Of a DNA stretch of 64,000 bases, positions 32,415 to 40,886 are shown one piece after another. The notes under the pieces were generated by a model that had not been told where the DNA came from, made no database searches, and saw only the letters and a list, made by a program, of their open reading frames with translations. The translations under genes and the position numbers were made by a program. How positions within the stretch are numbered: position 1 is the stretch's first letter; every line of letters starts with the position of its first letter. The DNA lies in NCBI RefSeq assembly GCF_001046895.1, contig NZ_CAQI01000053.1, positions 496,001 through 560,000 of the forward strand, read 5' to 3'. The DNA comes from Pseudarthrobacter siccitolerans (GTDB lineage: Bacteria > Actinomycetota > Actinomycetes > Actinomycetales > Micrococcaceae).

Positions 32415-33400
32415 GCGTCGAAGGCTGCCGCCGAGGGCTCGTAGCTGGAGAGCCTGCGCACAAAAGCCAGTGCCTCGGGGGCGCCGTCCAGGCGGTCCAT
32501 GCCGGCGTCCTCCCACTCCACGGACAACGGGCCGCGGTAGCCGATGGAGTTCAGCATCCGGAAGGCGTCCTCCCAGGGCACGTCGCCGTGGCCCGTGGAG
32601 ATGAAGTCCCAGCCGCGGCGCGGATCAGCCCACGCCAGGTGGGATGAGAGCCGCCCGTTGCGCCCGTTGGTCAGGCGCTTCTTCGTGTCCTTGCAGTGCA
32701 CGTGGTAGATGCGGTCCTGGAAGTCCCAGAGGAACCCCACGGGGTCGATGTCCTGCCACACCATGTGGCTCGGATCCCAGTTCAGCCCGAAGGCCTCACG
32801 GTGCCCGATCGCCTCCAGCGCGCGCTGGGTGGTCCAGTAGTCGTACGCGATCTCGGACGGGTGCACTTCATGGGCAAAACGGACGCCCACCTCGTCAAAG
32901 ACGTCCAGGATGGGGTTCCACCGGTCGGCAAAGTCCTGGTAGCCGGCGTCCACCATTTTTTCGGAGGCCGGCGGGAACATCGCCACGTACTTCCAGATGG
33001 ACGAGCCGGTAAAGCCGGTCACCGTCTTCACGCCGAGCTTGGCGGCGAGCCGGGCGGTGTTCTTCATTTCCTCGGCGGCGCGGCGGCGCACCCCTTCAGG
33101 GTCGCCGTCGCCCCAGACGTTGTCCGGCAGGATGCCGCGGTGCCGTTCGTCGATGGGGTCATCGCAGACGGCCTGGCCCTTGAGGTGGTTGGAAATGGTC
33201 CACACTTTGAGGCCGTGGCGTTCCAGGATGTCGAGCTTTTCCTGGACATAGGCGTCGTCGTCCCAGCGCCAGGGGTCCAGGTGGTCGCCCCAGCAGGCGA
33301 TTTCCAGACCGTCGTAGCCCCACTCGCCGGCGAGCCGGGCCACCTCCTCGAACGGCAGGTCGGCCCACTGGCCGGTGAACAGGGTAATTGGTCGTGCCAT
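32396..33400 (-). CDS. Sugar phosphate isomerase/epimerase family protein (3-keto-sugar isomerase candidate)
   Basis: A 334-residue xylose-isomerase-like TIM barrel. It begins [20 protein letters not shown], with a [15 protein letters not shown] strand and the metal-site segments [13 protein letters not shown] (Glu), [11 protein letters not shown] (Asp), [10 protein letters not shown] (His) and [12 protein letters not shown] (Glu). It is typical of cytosolic isomerases in oxidative sugar pathways, where it could turn a released 3-keto hexose into a 2-keto form. It is the last gene of the minus-strand operon, 12 bases behind the Gfo/Idh gene, and ends at a strong terminator. Its C-terminal codons are part of a tandem repeat. 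Confidence 0.9.
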   Translation of the reverse strand: MARPITLFTGQWADLPFEEVARLAGEWGYDGLEIACWGDHLDPWRWDDDAYVQEKLDILERHGLKVWTISNHLKGQAVCDDPIDERHRGILPDNVWGDGDPEGVRRRAAEEMKNTARLAAKLGVKTVTGFTGSSIWKYVAMFPPASEKMVDAGYQDFADRWNPILDVFDEVGVRFAHEVHPSEIAYDYWTTQRALEAIGHREAFGLNWDPSHMVWQDIDPVGFLWDFQDRIYHVHCKDTKKRLTNGRNGRLSSHLAWADPRRGWDFISTGHGDVPWEDAFRMLNSIGYRGPLSVEWEDAGMDRLDGAPEALAFVRRLSSYEPSAAAFDAAFSTK

Positions 33401-33412
33401 GTGTTTCCCCTC

Positions 33413-34609
33413 CTACGAAACCTGCGCCGGGACGTTGGCGGCGACGCGCGTCAAGGCGGACTCATTCTCGGAACTGCGCTCGACGGCGTCGAGCACCTGC
33501 TGCACCTTCAGCCCGTCAGCGAACGTGGGATGCGGGTCGGTGCCGCCCACGATTCCTTCCACGAGGTCCTTGACCTGGTGGGAGAACCCGTGCTCGTAAC
33601 CGAGCATGTGCCCGGCCGGCCACCACGCCGAGACGTAGGGATGCTCCGCCTCGGTGACCAGGATTTTTCGGAAGCCCTGGCGGTCCGCGGGTGCCGTCCG
33701 GTCGTAGAACTGCACGCTGTTGAGGTCCTCGAGGTCGAAGGCCAGTGCGCCCTTGTCACCCGAGACTTCGATCTGCAGCGCGTTCTTCCGGCCGGTGGCG
33801 AAGCGTGAGGCCTCGAACGATGCCAGCGCACCGGATTCGAACCTGCCTGTGAAGATGGCGATGTCGTCCACCGTCACCTGGCCCTTGCCGGCACCGGCAG
33901 TGCCGGAGAGCCCGGAACCCGAGACGGAATCCTCCAGAAGTGGGCGCTCCTTCACGATGGTATCGATGGTGCCGGAGACCTTTTCGAGGTTCAGCCCGGT
34001 CACGAACTGGGCCAGGTCAATGGCGTGGGCGCCGATGTCACCCAGGGCCCCGGAGCCGGCATGTTCCTTCTGCAGGCGCCAGGCCAGCGGCATCTCCGGG
34101 TCCACCAGCCAGTCCTGCCGGTACGAGGCACGCACCTGGTTGATGGTCCCGACGGTGCCCTCGGCGATCAGGTTCCGCAGGAACGTGACGGCGGGAACCC
34201 GGCGGTAGGTGAATCCCACCATCGCCCGGACGCCCCGGGCGGCGGCCCGCCCGGCAGCCTCAGCCATGGCTTCGGCCTCGGCCACCGTATTGGCCAGCGG
34301 TTTCTCGCACAGGACGTGCTTCCCGGCTTCAAGGGCTGCGATCGCGATCTCGGCGTGGGAGTCGCCGGGAGTGACAATGTCCACGACGTCGATATCGTCA
34401 CGGGCGATCACCTCGCGCCAGTCCGTGGCGGACTCAGCCCAGCCCCATTTTTGGGCTGCGTCCGCCACTGCGTCGGCGTTCCGCCCCACGATGACGGCCA
34501 TTTCCGGTTCAGCCGGCAGATCGAACACGCGCGGTGCGGTCCGCCAGCCCTGGGAGTGGGCAGCGCCCATGAAGCCATAACCGATCATGGCCACCCGCAG
34601 GGTTGTCAT
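33413..34609 (-). CDS. Gfo/Idh/MocA family oxidoreductase (second copy)
   Basis: A 398-residue NAD(P)-dependent oxidoreductase. It has the cofactor motif VAMIGYGFMGAAHSQGWR, the catalytic VLCEKPLANTVAEAEAM (Glu-Lys-Pro at about 99-101) and GDIGAHAIDLAQFVTG with the family's conserved Asp and His. It starts in an ATGA overlap with the beta-subunit gene at 34606, so the products are co-translated. The likely role is redox conversion of the keto sugar released by the lyase, regenerating a normal hexose, but dehydrogenation of a glycoside is possible. It is not closely similar to the copy at 28373. Confidence 0.92.
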   Translation of the reverse strand: MTTLRVAMIGYGFMGAAHSQGWRTAPRVFDLPAEPEMAVIVGRNADAVADAAQKWGWAESATDWREVIARDDIDVVDIVTPGDSHAEIAIAALEAGKHVLCEKPLANTVAEAEAMAEAAGRAAARGVRAMVGFTYRRVPAVTFLRNLIAEGTVGTINQVRASYRQDWLVDPEMPLAWRLQKEHAGSGALGDIGAHAIDLAQFVTGLNLEKVSGTIDTIVKERPLLEDSVSGSGLSGTAGAGKGQVTVDDIAIFTGRFESGALASFEASRFATGRKNALQIEVSGDKGALAFDLEDLNSVQFYDRTAPADRQGFRKILVTEAEHPYVSAWWPAGHMLGYEHGFSHQVKDLVEGIVGGTDPHPTFADGLKVQQVLDAVERSSENESALTRVAANVPAQVS

Positions 34610-35004
34610 GTCAGGACGACCTTGCGGTCAACCGCCACCCGGTTTCCGACGTAGCGCATGGGCGCGATCTGCATATAAAGCAGGCGGAGGGTGAGGATGA
34701 CTTCGACGTCGATCTCCTCGCCCGCGTCGGGGATGCGGTCCAGGGGGATGATGACGTCCGGCTTGTCTGCCACGAACCACAGGGTTTCCCATTGCTCGGG
34801 CAGCTCCGCGATGGAGTAGGACTTGCCCTGCAGTTCGAAGCGGAGGGCTTCCTTGGGGATCGCCACACCGTTGACGGTGGCCGCAACATCGTCCACGGCG
34901 GACAGCCAGAGGCTGCGGTACCAGGGCAGTTGGACGGACACCGAAATGCCCTCGGGGTGCCTGCGGACGTCGGCATCCTGGAACAGGGAGTTGTGAGTTG
35001 CCAT
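34606..35004 (-). CDS. C-glycoside deglycosidase beta-subunit-like protein (DUF6379), copy 2
   Basis: A 132-residue protein starting MATHNSLFQDADVRRHP at 35004, with AGGAAAG upstream; a longer open frame to 35271 overlaps the NTF2-like gene and is not coding. Key segments are VSVQLPWYRSLWLSAVDDV, VNGVAIPKEALRF, ETLWFVADKPDVI and LTLRLLYMQIAPMRYVGNRV. The N-terminal part of the fused protein at 45313 is its closest relative in the window (LPWYRSLWLSSVSSL, ETLWYLQEHPLL, LPYMQIAPG). It should assemble with one of the alpha subunits encoded just upstream (35792, 36837). It overlaps the following Gfo/Idh gene by 4 bases. Confidence 0.85.
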   Translation of the reverse strand: MATHNSLFQDADVRRHPEGISVSVQLPWYRSLWLSAVDDVAATVNGVAIPKEALRFELQGKSYSIAELPEQWETLWFVADKPDVIIPLDRIPDAGEEIDVEVILTLRLLYMQIAPMRYVGNRVAVDRKVVLT

Positions 35005-35012
35005 GGCTTTCC

Positions 35013-35783
35013 TTACTTGAACGTGTCGACGAAGGTGTCGTGGGGTGAAGGCGGCAGGGGATCCAGCGTCTGCCGGGTTGACGGGCTGTACGGGTGGTAT
35101 TCCTGCGGAACGGGTTCGTCGGCGGGCGGCATAAACACCGGCTTGCCGTCGTCGCCGAAGTACATCAGGTCCAGGGCGAAGGCATGCTGGTTCTTCTCGG
35201 CGAAGCTGATCCAGTTTTCCTCGAACGGTGCCCTCAGGAGCTCGTAGCAGCGGAACTTCCAGATCTTCCATTCCCCGTCCTGGCGCAGGAAGTCCACAGC
35301 GTACTTACACCAGACCCAGTGGGCCCAGACCTTTTTGCCCTGCACCTCGCCCGGCGAATACATGTAGTCCGGGCTGTCCTTGGCCACTTCAGGGTCGGTC
35401 AGGCCGGACTCGTTGCCGGTCATGATCCAGATGCCCTTGGCCGTGTTGCCGTCGGCGGCCACTTCGATGACCGGGGTGGTGGTGTAATGCAGGATGAGCT
35501 TGCCCTCAGGCCGGGGACGGCCCTGGTGGTAGCGGATGACGCTCTCATAGTCCGTGTACTGGCCGGCGTTGGTGTATCTCGCCCGGATGCCGGGAGTGCC
35601 TGGCTTCACCCACAGCGGGATGATCTGTTCATCCTCAAAGGCATTATGCAGGTACATATAGCGGTTGAACAGGTTCTCAATGTCGCCCCTGTCGTTGGCC
35701 CGGCGGGCCAGTTTCAGCGCTTCAGCGAGTTCGCCCCGCAGGCGCTCCACCTCTGCTGTGAGGTCGGTATCGATGGCAGGCAT
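35013..35783 (-). CDS. NTF2-like / SnoaL-type protein in the deglycosylation operon
   Basis: A 256-residue protein. A short coiled-coil-like N terminus (LTAEVERLRGELAEALKLAR) is followed by an alpha+beta cone-type domain, about residues 30-200: DIENLFNRYMYLHNAFEDEQ, YESVIRYHQG, LILHYTTTPVIEVAADGNTA, then WCKYAVDFLRQDGEWKIWKF. The tail is proline-rich. The start at 35783 has GGGGG upstream. Relatives include SnoaL/LinA-like isomerases and dehydratases as well as catalytically silent binders. It sits between an alpha and a beta subunit gene with only 8 bases on either side, so it must belong to the pathway; it might process or bind the aromatic aglycone. This is inference; no known deglycosidase needs such a subunit. 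Confidence 0.82.
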   Translation of the reverse strand: MPAIDTDLTAEVERLRGELAEALKLARRANDRGDIENLFNRYMYLHNAFEDEQIIPLWVKPGTPGIRARYTNAGQYTDYESVIRYHQGRPRPEGKLILHYTTTPVIEVAADGNTAKGIWIMTGNESGLTDPEVAKDSPDYMYSPGEVQGKKVWAHWVWCKYAVDFLRQDGEWKIWKFRCYELLRAPFEENWISFAEKNQHAFALDLMYFGDDGKPVFMPPADEPVPQEYHPYSPSTRQTLDPLPPSPHDTFVDTFK

Positions 35784-35791
35784 TGGACCCC

Positions 35792-36817
35792 CTAGGCCGG
35801 AACGACGGATTCTTCGATGGCGCGGCGCATCAGTGCGTGCTGCTTCTTCACCAGGTCGACGGGGTCCGATTCGCCGAGGTCGGCGAAGGCGTGGCCTTCC
35901 CATTCGCTGGACAGGAATCCCTGGTAGCCGCCCTTGACGAACTGGCGCACGATGCGCGGGATGTCCATGGCGGGCTCGTTGCCGTTCTCGTCGATGTCGT
36001 AGAACTTCGCGTGGACGTGGAACATCTGCGGCATGATGTCCAGCCATTCCTCCGGCGGGACCAGTCCGTGCATGTTGAACGCCAGCCGGGTGAAGGGGCC
36101 CAGCCGGGCGGGATCGAAGTTGTTTTCGCGCAGGTAGTCCTCGAACTCCTGGTTCCGCTCCTGCATGGGCAGCGGCTTGCGCCAGATGTCCTGCATCACG
36201 GCAAAGTGTTCCTCGGGCAGGCCCATCTGGGTCAGGGTGCGGAACAGCGTGGGCGACAGGCTGTGCATGGTGGAACTGAAGTCTGCCGTGAAGCCCAGCC
36301 GGTCGCTGCCGAGCTCCTCATACATCTCGCGGATCTGGAGGATCTTGGGATCGTTCGGGCCCTGGGGCGCGTGGATCTCGTAGCCGAGCTTCTGGTCGTA
36401 CTTCTCGGCCAGCGGAAGCAGCCGGCGGAGCAGTTCCTTGCCCGCGGACCGGATCACGATCTTGTTGAAGCCGAGCGTGTTGGCGGTCTTGAGCTGCCTG
36501 GCGAAGAAGTCGAACTCCTCGTCCGGCGTCATGTCCCGGTCTTTACGGCGGCCCATGTCCAGGTTGGTGCCCACGGCGCTGGGGGTCAGGCCGTAGCGGT
36601 CCATGCTGTCGCGCCACAGGCGGACGAAATCCTCGTCCACGTCCGGGTAGGTGCGCAGCATTTGTGCGATGTTGAATTCGACGCCCGGGCCGAGGCCTTC
36701 GTCGGCGACGGCCTTGATCAGGGTTTCCGGGGTGTAGAGCCCGGCGGCGAATTCGGAGGTGAGTGAATAGAGGGTGATGCCAAGCTCGATGCCCGAGCCT
36801 GCGATGCCTTCTGACAT
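35792..36817 (-). CDS. C-glycoside deglycosidase alpha-subunit-like TIM barrel, copy 1
   Basis: A 341-residue TIM barrel related to CarB/DgpB, the metal-dependent lyase subunit that removes the aglycone from 3-keto glycosides. It begins IELGITLYSLTSEFAAGLYT. Candidate metal ligands are Glu in LGYEIHAPQGP, Asp in LGFTADFSSTM, the second His in FHVHAKFYDID and Glu in LSSEWEGHAF; AFNMHGLVPP contains a further conserved His in the pocket region. The start at 36817 is an ATG with AAAAGGAA upstream. It lies 19 bases after copy 2 and 8 before the NTF2-like gene. It is much closer to the C-terminal half of the fused protein at 45313 than to copy 2. Confidence 0.87.
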   Translation of the reverse strand: MSEGIAGSGIELGITLYSLTSEFAAGLYTPETLIKAVADEGLGPGVEFNIAQMLRTYPDVDEDFVRLWRDSMDRYGLTPSAVGTNLDMGRRKDRDMTPDEEFDFFARQLKTANTLGFNKIVIRSAGKELLRRLLPLAEKYDQKLGYEIHAPQGPNDPKILQIREMYEELGSDRLGFTADFSSTMHSLSPTLFRTLTQMGLPEEHFAVMQDIWRKPLPMQERNQEFEDYLRENNFDPARLGPFTRLAFNMHGLVPPEEWLDIMPQMFHVHAKFYDIDENGNEPAMDIPRIVRQFVKGGYQGFLSSEWEGHAFADLGESDPVDLVKKQHALMRRAIEESVVPA

Positions 36818-36836
36818 GTTATTAGTTCCTTTTGTT

Positions 36837-37940
36837 TCAGCCGCGGACGGGCTGGGCGAGGTGGCTGCTGAGGATGCGGCGGGCTTCGGTTGCGTCGGTG
36901 ATCATGGCGGAACCGGCATTGGCCGCGGCTGAACGCTGGACGGCCTGCTCGCCGCGGATGATCTCGAAGGGGTCCTGCCAGTTGTTCCAGTGCCAGCCTT
37001 CGTATTCGCTGGAGATGGCACCGGAGTAGCCGTTTTCCACGAGTTGCCGGACCAGGCTGCGCACCGGCACAGAGGGCTCTTCGCCGTTTTCGTCGATGCC
37101 GAAGAACTTGCCGTGCACGTGCCGGACCCAGGGCATGATTTCCAGCCACGTGTCCAGGGGTGCAGGGCCGAACAGTCCCGTTCCGTTGATGCCAAAGTCG
37201 ATACCCAGGTCCGGCCGGCCGTTCCGGGCGGCGAGGCCAATGAAGGCGCCGAAGCGTTCGCCGTGGACCTTCTGGTTGTTGGGCGGTCCTTCTGCATGGA
37301 AGCCGTCCCACAGCTCAACCACCTGCCGGAGCAGGTCCTCCGAAGCACCGCGGCGGCGGTAGGCCTCCAGCAGGGAGGGGGCAAAACCGGTGACGGTGGC
37401 ACCCCAGTCGGCGGTGAAGCCGAGCAGCGGGGAATCGAGTTTTTCGTAGCGGTCGCGCAGTGCGAGGACGCGTTCGTGCGCGCCGTGCTGGTCCGCGTGG
37501 ACTTCGAGGGCCAGGGTGACGCCGTACTTTTCGGCCACGGGCAGCAGGCTTTCCATGGCGTCGGGAGTCAGCGAGATCTGCACGCGGGCGATCGGGAAGC
37601 CGAGCCTGGCGGCCACCTCGATCTGCTGGCGCATGTATTCGACCAGCTCGTCGTGGTTCATCAGCCGGTCCCGCCGGATGCCGGTATCAACGTTGACCGC
37701 CAGCGACGTGGGGACGAGGTCCACCTCGGCCACCAGGTCGCGGAACTGGCCCACAAAGGTGTCATCGACGCGGTCCGGGAAGCCGCGCAGGCTGGAGAAC
37801 CCGATAACCTCAAGGCCCGGGCCGAAACCTTCAGCCGCCACCTTGCGGATGAGGCCGTCAAGGTCGTACTGGCGGGCGTGGAAAGCCCGGGTGAAGCTGT
37901 AAAGGGTGACGCCCTGGATCGGCGTGCCGAGGCTGGTCAT
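36837..37940 (-). CDS. C-glycoside deglycosidase alpha-subunit-like TIM barrel, copy 2
   Basis: A 367-residue TIM barrel of the same family, starting IQGVTLYSFTRAFHARQYDL. Metal-site segments are LALEVHADQH, LGFTADWGATV, RHVHGKFFGID and ISSEYEGWHW, all with their Glu, Asp, His and Glu in place. The gene starts in an ATGA overlap with the beta-subunit gene at 37937, so these two most likely form one alpha/beta enzyme, with copy 1 pairing with the beta subunit at 34606. Such duplication suggests two substrate ranges, for example different aglycones or O- versus C-linked glycosides (inference). Confidence 0.87.
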   Translation of the reverse strand: MTSLGTPIQGVTLYSFTRAFHARQYDLDGLIRKVAAEGFGPGLEVIGFSSLRGFPDRVDDTFVGQFRDLVAEVDLVPTSLAVNVDTGIRRDRLMNHDELVEYMRQQIEVAARLGFPIARVQISLTPDAMESLLPVAEKYGVTLALEVHADQHGAHERVLALRDRYEKLDSPLLGFTADWGATVTGFAPSLLEAYRRRGASEDLLRQVVELWDGFHAEGPPNNQKVHGERFGAFIGLAARNGRPDLGIDFGINGTGLFGPAPLDTWLEIMPWVRHVHGKFFGIDENGEEPSVPVRSLVRQLVENGYSGAISSEYEGWHWNNWQDPFEIIRGEQAVQRSAAANAGSAMITDATEARRILSSHLAQPVRG

Positions 37941-38332
37941 CGCTGTGCCACCTTCATGGTCTTGGTGTCGTGCTCTTCGATGTGCAGCACGCCGTGGTCG
38001 GTGATGATGTAGGGGATGTAGAGCTTCAGGTCCACCCGCACTTCGTGCTGCGCGTTGTCATCCCTGACGGGAAGGTCGCCGGAAAGGACGGCTGAGTCCA
38101 GCGGGTACCACCACTCGCCGGTTTCATCCACGAGCTCTTCAAAGCTGAACGTGCGGTTGTTCATGGTCCAGCGCAGCGAGGCCGCCGGTGCGGCAACGCC
38201 GTCAACCGTCAGTGCTGCGCCGGCGATGCATGAGCCCGGAAGGGCGCGGTACCAGGGGATCCGGACTTCGACGGCGGTGCGGCCGTCCTGGGTGGTCAGT
38301 GTTCCCTGCTCGATTATGCGGTCGGCGATCAT
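37937..38332 (-). CDS. C-glycoside deglycosidase beta-subunit-like protein (DUF6379), copy 3
   Basis: A 131-residue beta-rich protein beginning MIADRIIEQGTLTTQDGRTA, with GGAGG 6 bases upstream of the ATG. It shows VEVRIPWYRALPGSCIAGAA, LTVDGVAAPAASLRW, FSFEELVDETGEWWYPLD and VRVDLKLYIPYI, matching the beta-subunit pattern of the island. It is translationally coupled (ATGA) to alpha copy 2. It follows the GMC oxidase gene by 74 bases; a palindrome and a GACATAAGT motif inside the oxidase's 3' end (38413-38443) could provide an internal promoter for the lyase genes. Confidence 0.85.
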   Translation of the reverse strand: MIADRIIEQGTLTTQDGRTAVEVRIPWYRALPGSCIAGAALTVDGVAAPAASLRWTMNNRTFSFEELVDETGEWWYPLDSAVLSGDLPVRDDNAQHEVRVDLKLYIPYIITDHGVLHIEEHDTKTMKVAQR

Positions 38333-38406
38333 CGAGACCTCCTTGTCTGCGGCATGCCTTGCCGGTGAGTGAAAAGAAAAGTGGCCGCGCTACCGGCACT
38401 TATTCA

Positions 38407-39966
38407 TTATTTAGACAGTCTATTGTCTGATTCGGACATAAGTAAAGAGCTGGTGATTTCTTCAGCGATTTTCCGGGCGCCGCGCACGGCGAGCGCCACC
38501 GACGTCAGGGTGGGATTGCATGCTGTAGCGGTGGGGATAACGCCGTTGCCGGCCACAAAGAGGCCGGGGACCTGCCACACCTGGCTGTCCGGCGAACAGA
38601 CGCTCTCGCCGTCGTCCGTCTCACCCATCCGCGTGGTGCCCTGGTAGTGCAGCGACGCACCCGGCGGCAGGACGAAGGGCCGCTCGTCCAGCGGTTCGCC
38701 CACCGCCTTGCCCAGACGGACAATTTCCTGCCTGGCCCGGTCCAGTACCACGTGGTCCCGCTCGGTCAGCCGGTAGTGGATGCGCATGGCGGGCAGGCCG
38801 TAGGAGTCGCGGGTATCGTCGTCGAACGCCACCCGGTCCTCACGCTGCAGGTCTTTCGCGCAGAACAGGCCCAGCCCCACGATGGAGCCCGGGACGATGG
38901 GATCATCATCGGCCAGGGGAACCGGGGAAGCATCGAGCTGCATGATCTGGCCGTGGAAGGGCGCCTCGTCCGTGTAGGGAACCCAGGCCACTCCGCTCTG
39001 CTCACTGAGGGCACCATTGGCCGCTGCCGGCGCGTCCTCGGGCTGGACGTCGCGGAGCCTGCTCGCGAACACCACCTGCGCCTGGTCGTTCAGGTAGCGG
39101 CCCAGGGCGTCGGGCCGGATCCCGGACGCCCACAGCAGCTGCGGTGTGCGCAGGGCGTCCGCCCCCACCACAACGTAACGGGCCGCCACCTGATAAGTGT
39201 CACCGCTGCGGCGGTCCTGGACTTCGACGCCGGCAGCAGTGCCGTCCTCCACCAGCACACGGGTCACCAGCGATTCATCAAACAGTTCAAACTGCGGATT
39301 ATCGCGGGTGGCCTCCCCCATGACGACGTCGGAGCCGGACCATACGAGGGCGCCATCCTGCCGCCGGTGTACAGCAAGGGGCATGGGCTGGACCCGAAAG
39401 GCAGGCGTGCGGCCCTGATCCACGACCGCGGCGAGTCGTTCACGGACCAGGTCCGAGAACGGGGCACCATCAAAAGCGTGCGTGGTGACGCCCAAAAGGC
39501 GGTCGGCGTCGTTAAGGAGCTCTTCCAGGTCCGGCAGGAACGGGATGCGTTCCTTGCCGCCCGGGCGGGGGCAGGCGGCGGTCCAGTGGGCGGCCATCCC
39601 GCCCACGTTGCTGGACATGGCCGCGACGGGCATGCCGTCCTCGCCCGGGAAGGCGTAGCCGTCCTGCAGCAGGTAAGTTCCAGGGCGCGCACGGCGTTCG
39701 CCGCTCTTGACGGCGCCCGGCGAATTCACTGTTGCAGCACCGGCACCGGGACCCTCCGACGCCCGCTGGGCGAGGCTGCGGCTATCAGGGTCCTCGATGT
39801 TCTTGACGTGCGCGCCGGGCGGATTGCTGACAGTCGGGCCCACTTCGAACATCGCGATCGTGGCACCGGGGGCTTCCTCGCTGAGGATCCGCGCATAGGC
39901 CGAAGCCGTGGGACCGCTGCCGACGATGGCGACGTCAACTGCGGCGGGATACCGGTGACCGCTCAC
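38407..39966 (-). CDS. GMC oxidoreductase, glycoside-3-oxidase / pyranose-oxidase-like (second copy)
   Basis: A 519-residue FAD enzyme, paralogue of the one at 24330. It has DVAIVGSGPTASAYARILSE near residue 12, SSNVGGMAAHWTAACPRP with His127, and the catalytic His and Asn in SLHYQGTTRMG and TACNPTLTS near the C terminus. The ATG overlaps the stop of the upstream isomerase gene by 4 bases. It is directly followed by a beta/alpha lyase pair, which is the oxidase-then-lyase order known for the CarABC-type pathway, and is therefore the best candidate for the 3-oxidation step. It is cytosolic (no signal peptide), so the glycoside must be imported, presumably by the ABC system encoded at 40887-44028. 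Confidence 0.9.
   Translation of the reverse strand: MSGHRYPAAVDVAIVGSGPTASAYARILSEEAPGATIAMFEVGPTVSNPPGAHVKNIEDPDSRSLAQRASEGPGAGAATVNSPGAVKSGERRARPGTYLLQDGYAFPGEDGMPVAAMSSNVGGMAAHWTAACPRPGGKERIPFLPDLEELLNDADRLLGVTTHAFDGAPFSDLVRERLAAVVDQGRTPAFRVQPMPLAVHRRQDGALVWSGSDVVMGEATRDNPQFELFDESLVTRVLVEDGTAAGVEVQDRRSGDTYQVAARYVVVGADALRTPQLLWASGIRPDALGRYLNDQAQVVFASRLRDVQPEDAPAAANGALSEQSGVAWVPYTDEAPFHGQIMQLDASPVPLADDDPIVPGSIVGLGLFCAKDLQREDRVAFDDDTRDSYGLPAMRIHYRLTERDHVVLDRARQEIVRLGKAVGEPLDERPFVLPPGASLHYQGTTRMGETDDGESVCSPDSQVWQVPGLFVAGNGVIPTATACNPTLTSVALAVRGARKIAEEITSSLLMSESDNRLSK
38413..38443 (-). promoter_or_regulatory. Palindrome plus GACATAAGT motif inside the 3' end of the GMC gene
   Basis: AGACA-GTCTAT-TGTCT at 38413-38428 is a perfect 5+6+5 dyad, and GACATAAGT follows at 38435-38443. 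The same 5+6+5 geometry with TGACA/TGTCA half sites occurs at 31246-31261. It lies 80-110 bases before the beta-subunit gene and within the last twelve codons of the oxidase. Confidence 0.5.
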
Positions 39967-40739
39967 CGCCCCGCCACCAGTTCCTGGATGCGGCGCACCG
40001 ACTTTGCCGAGTCGATGGTGGGGTAGTACTCGAGGCCGATGGGGCCGGCGTAGCCGCTGGTCCGCAGGTCCTCGAAGCGGGCGGGCCAGTCGATGGAGCC
40101 GGAGCCGGGCTCGCCGCGGCCCGGAGCGTCGGCGACCTGCACGTATTTGATGAGGTCCCCGGCGTTGGCGAGCTCCGCGGCCACGTCCTCGCCCTCGACG
40201 GTGGAGTGGTAGAGGTCGTAGAGGACCCCGAAGTTGGGCGAGTTGACTCCCTTGGCAATGTAGACAGCTTCGGATGTGCGGTCCAGGAGAGCCCCGGGGT
40301 GGTCAACACGGATGTTCACCGGCTCGAGGACCAGCGTGATGCCGGAACCTGCGATGTGCGCTGTGCCCTGGGTAAAGATTGCGATCAGCTCGTCCAGCTG
40401 GTCCTGCCGCTTGCGGCCGCCGAAGCCGGTGCCGCTGCCCACCACGATGCGGGGGCAGCCAAGCTGGCGGGCCACTTCGACGCCGGCATCCAGTCCGGCG
40501 TAGAACGGCGCGTGGTCCTTGGGCGGGATCATGAACTGCATCCGCGGTTCTGCCAGCTGGGCGGTGAGCTGGACACCGGTTTCCTCGAGGGCTTCCTTGA
40601 GGGCGGGAATGTCCTTGCCGCTGGGCCCCCACATTTCGACGGCGTCGAAGCCGGCGGCGGCTGCGGCGCGGACACGGTCGGCGGCGCTGGTGCCTGCTTC
40701 AGAGAACAAAAGGTCGATGTTGGGCGCGAGCTGGTACAT
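39963..40739 (-). CDS. Hydroxypyruvate-isomerase-like TIM barrel protein
   Basis: A 258-residue xylose-isomerase-like protein of the Hyi branch. It has TLVLEPVNIRVD (Glu), GVLYDLYHSTVEG (Asp), YVQVADAPGRGEPGSGSIDW, in which Gln takes the metal-ligand place as in hydroxypyruvate isomerase, and IGLEYYPTIDS (Glu). In this operon a keto-sugar or short-chain keto-acid isomerisation is more likely than glyoxylate metabolism, as no tartronate-semialdehyde reductase or carboligase is nearby. It overlaps the GMC gene by 4 bases and is 147 bases from the permease gene, a gap with GC-rich but no convincing terminator structure. Confidence 0.88.
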   Translation of the reverse strand: MYQLAPNIDLLFSEAGTSAADRVRAAAAAGFDAVEMWGPSGKDIPALKEALEETGVQLTAQLAEPRMQFMIPPKDHAPFYAGLDAGVEVARQLGCPRIVVGSGTGFGGRKRQDQLDELIAIFTQGTAHIAGSGITLVLEPVNIRVDHPGALLDRTSEAVYIAKGVNSPNFGVLYDLYHSTVEGEDVAAELANAGDLIKYVQVADAPGRGEPGSGSIDWPARFEDLRTSGYAGPIGLEYYPTIDSAKSVRRIQELVAGR

Positions 40740-40886
40740 GCGTGGCTCCTGGGTAGTTGAGAGTGGTCAGTAGGAAGGCGGGGCGGCGCCTGTGCGCCGA
40801 TGCACCCGCTTTTGGGCGCAAAGGATCACGGCAGGCCGCTGGTGCGGCTTGGTGCCTGGCGGTTTCCGGCCGGGCTGGCTAGCCGG

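Noticed and set aside
39963-40739. True hydroxypyruvate isomerase of the glyoxylate pathway
   Set aside because: The motif set fits the family, but no glyoxylate carboligase or tartronate semialdehyde reductase gene is near; kept only as Hyi-like.
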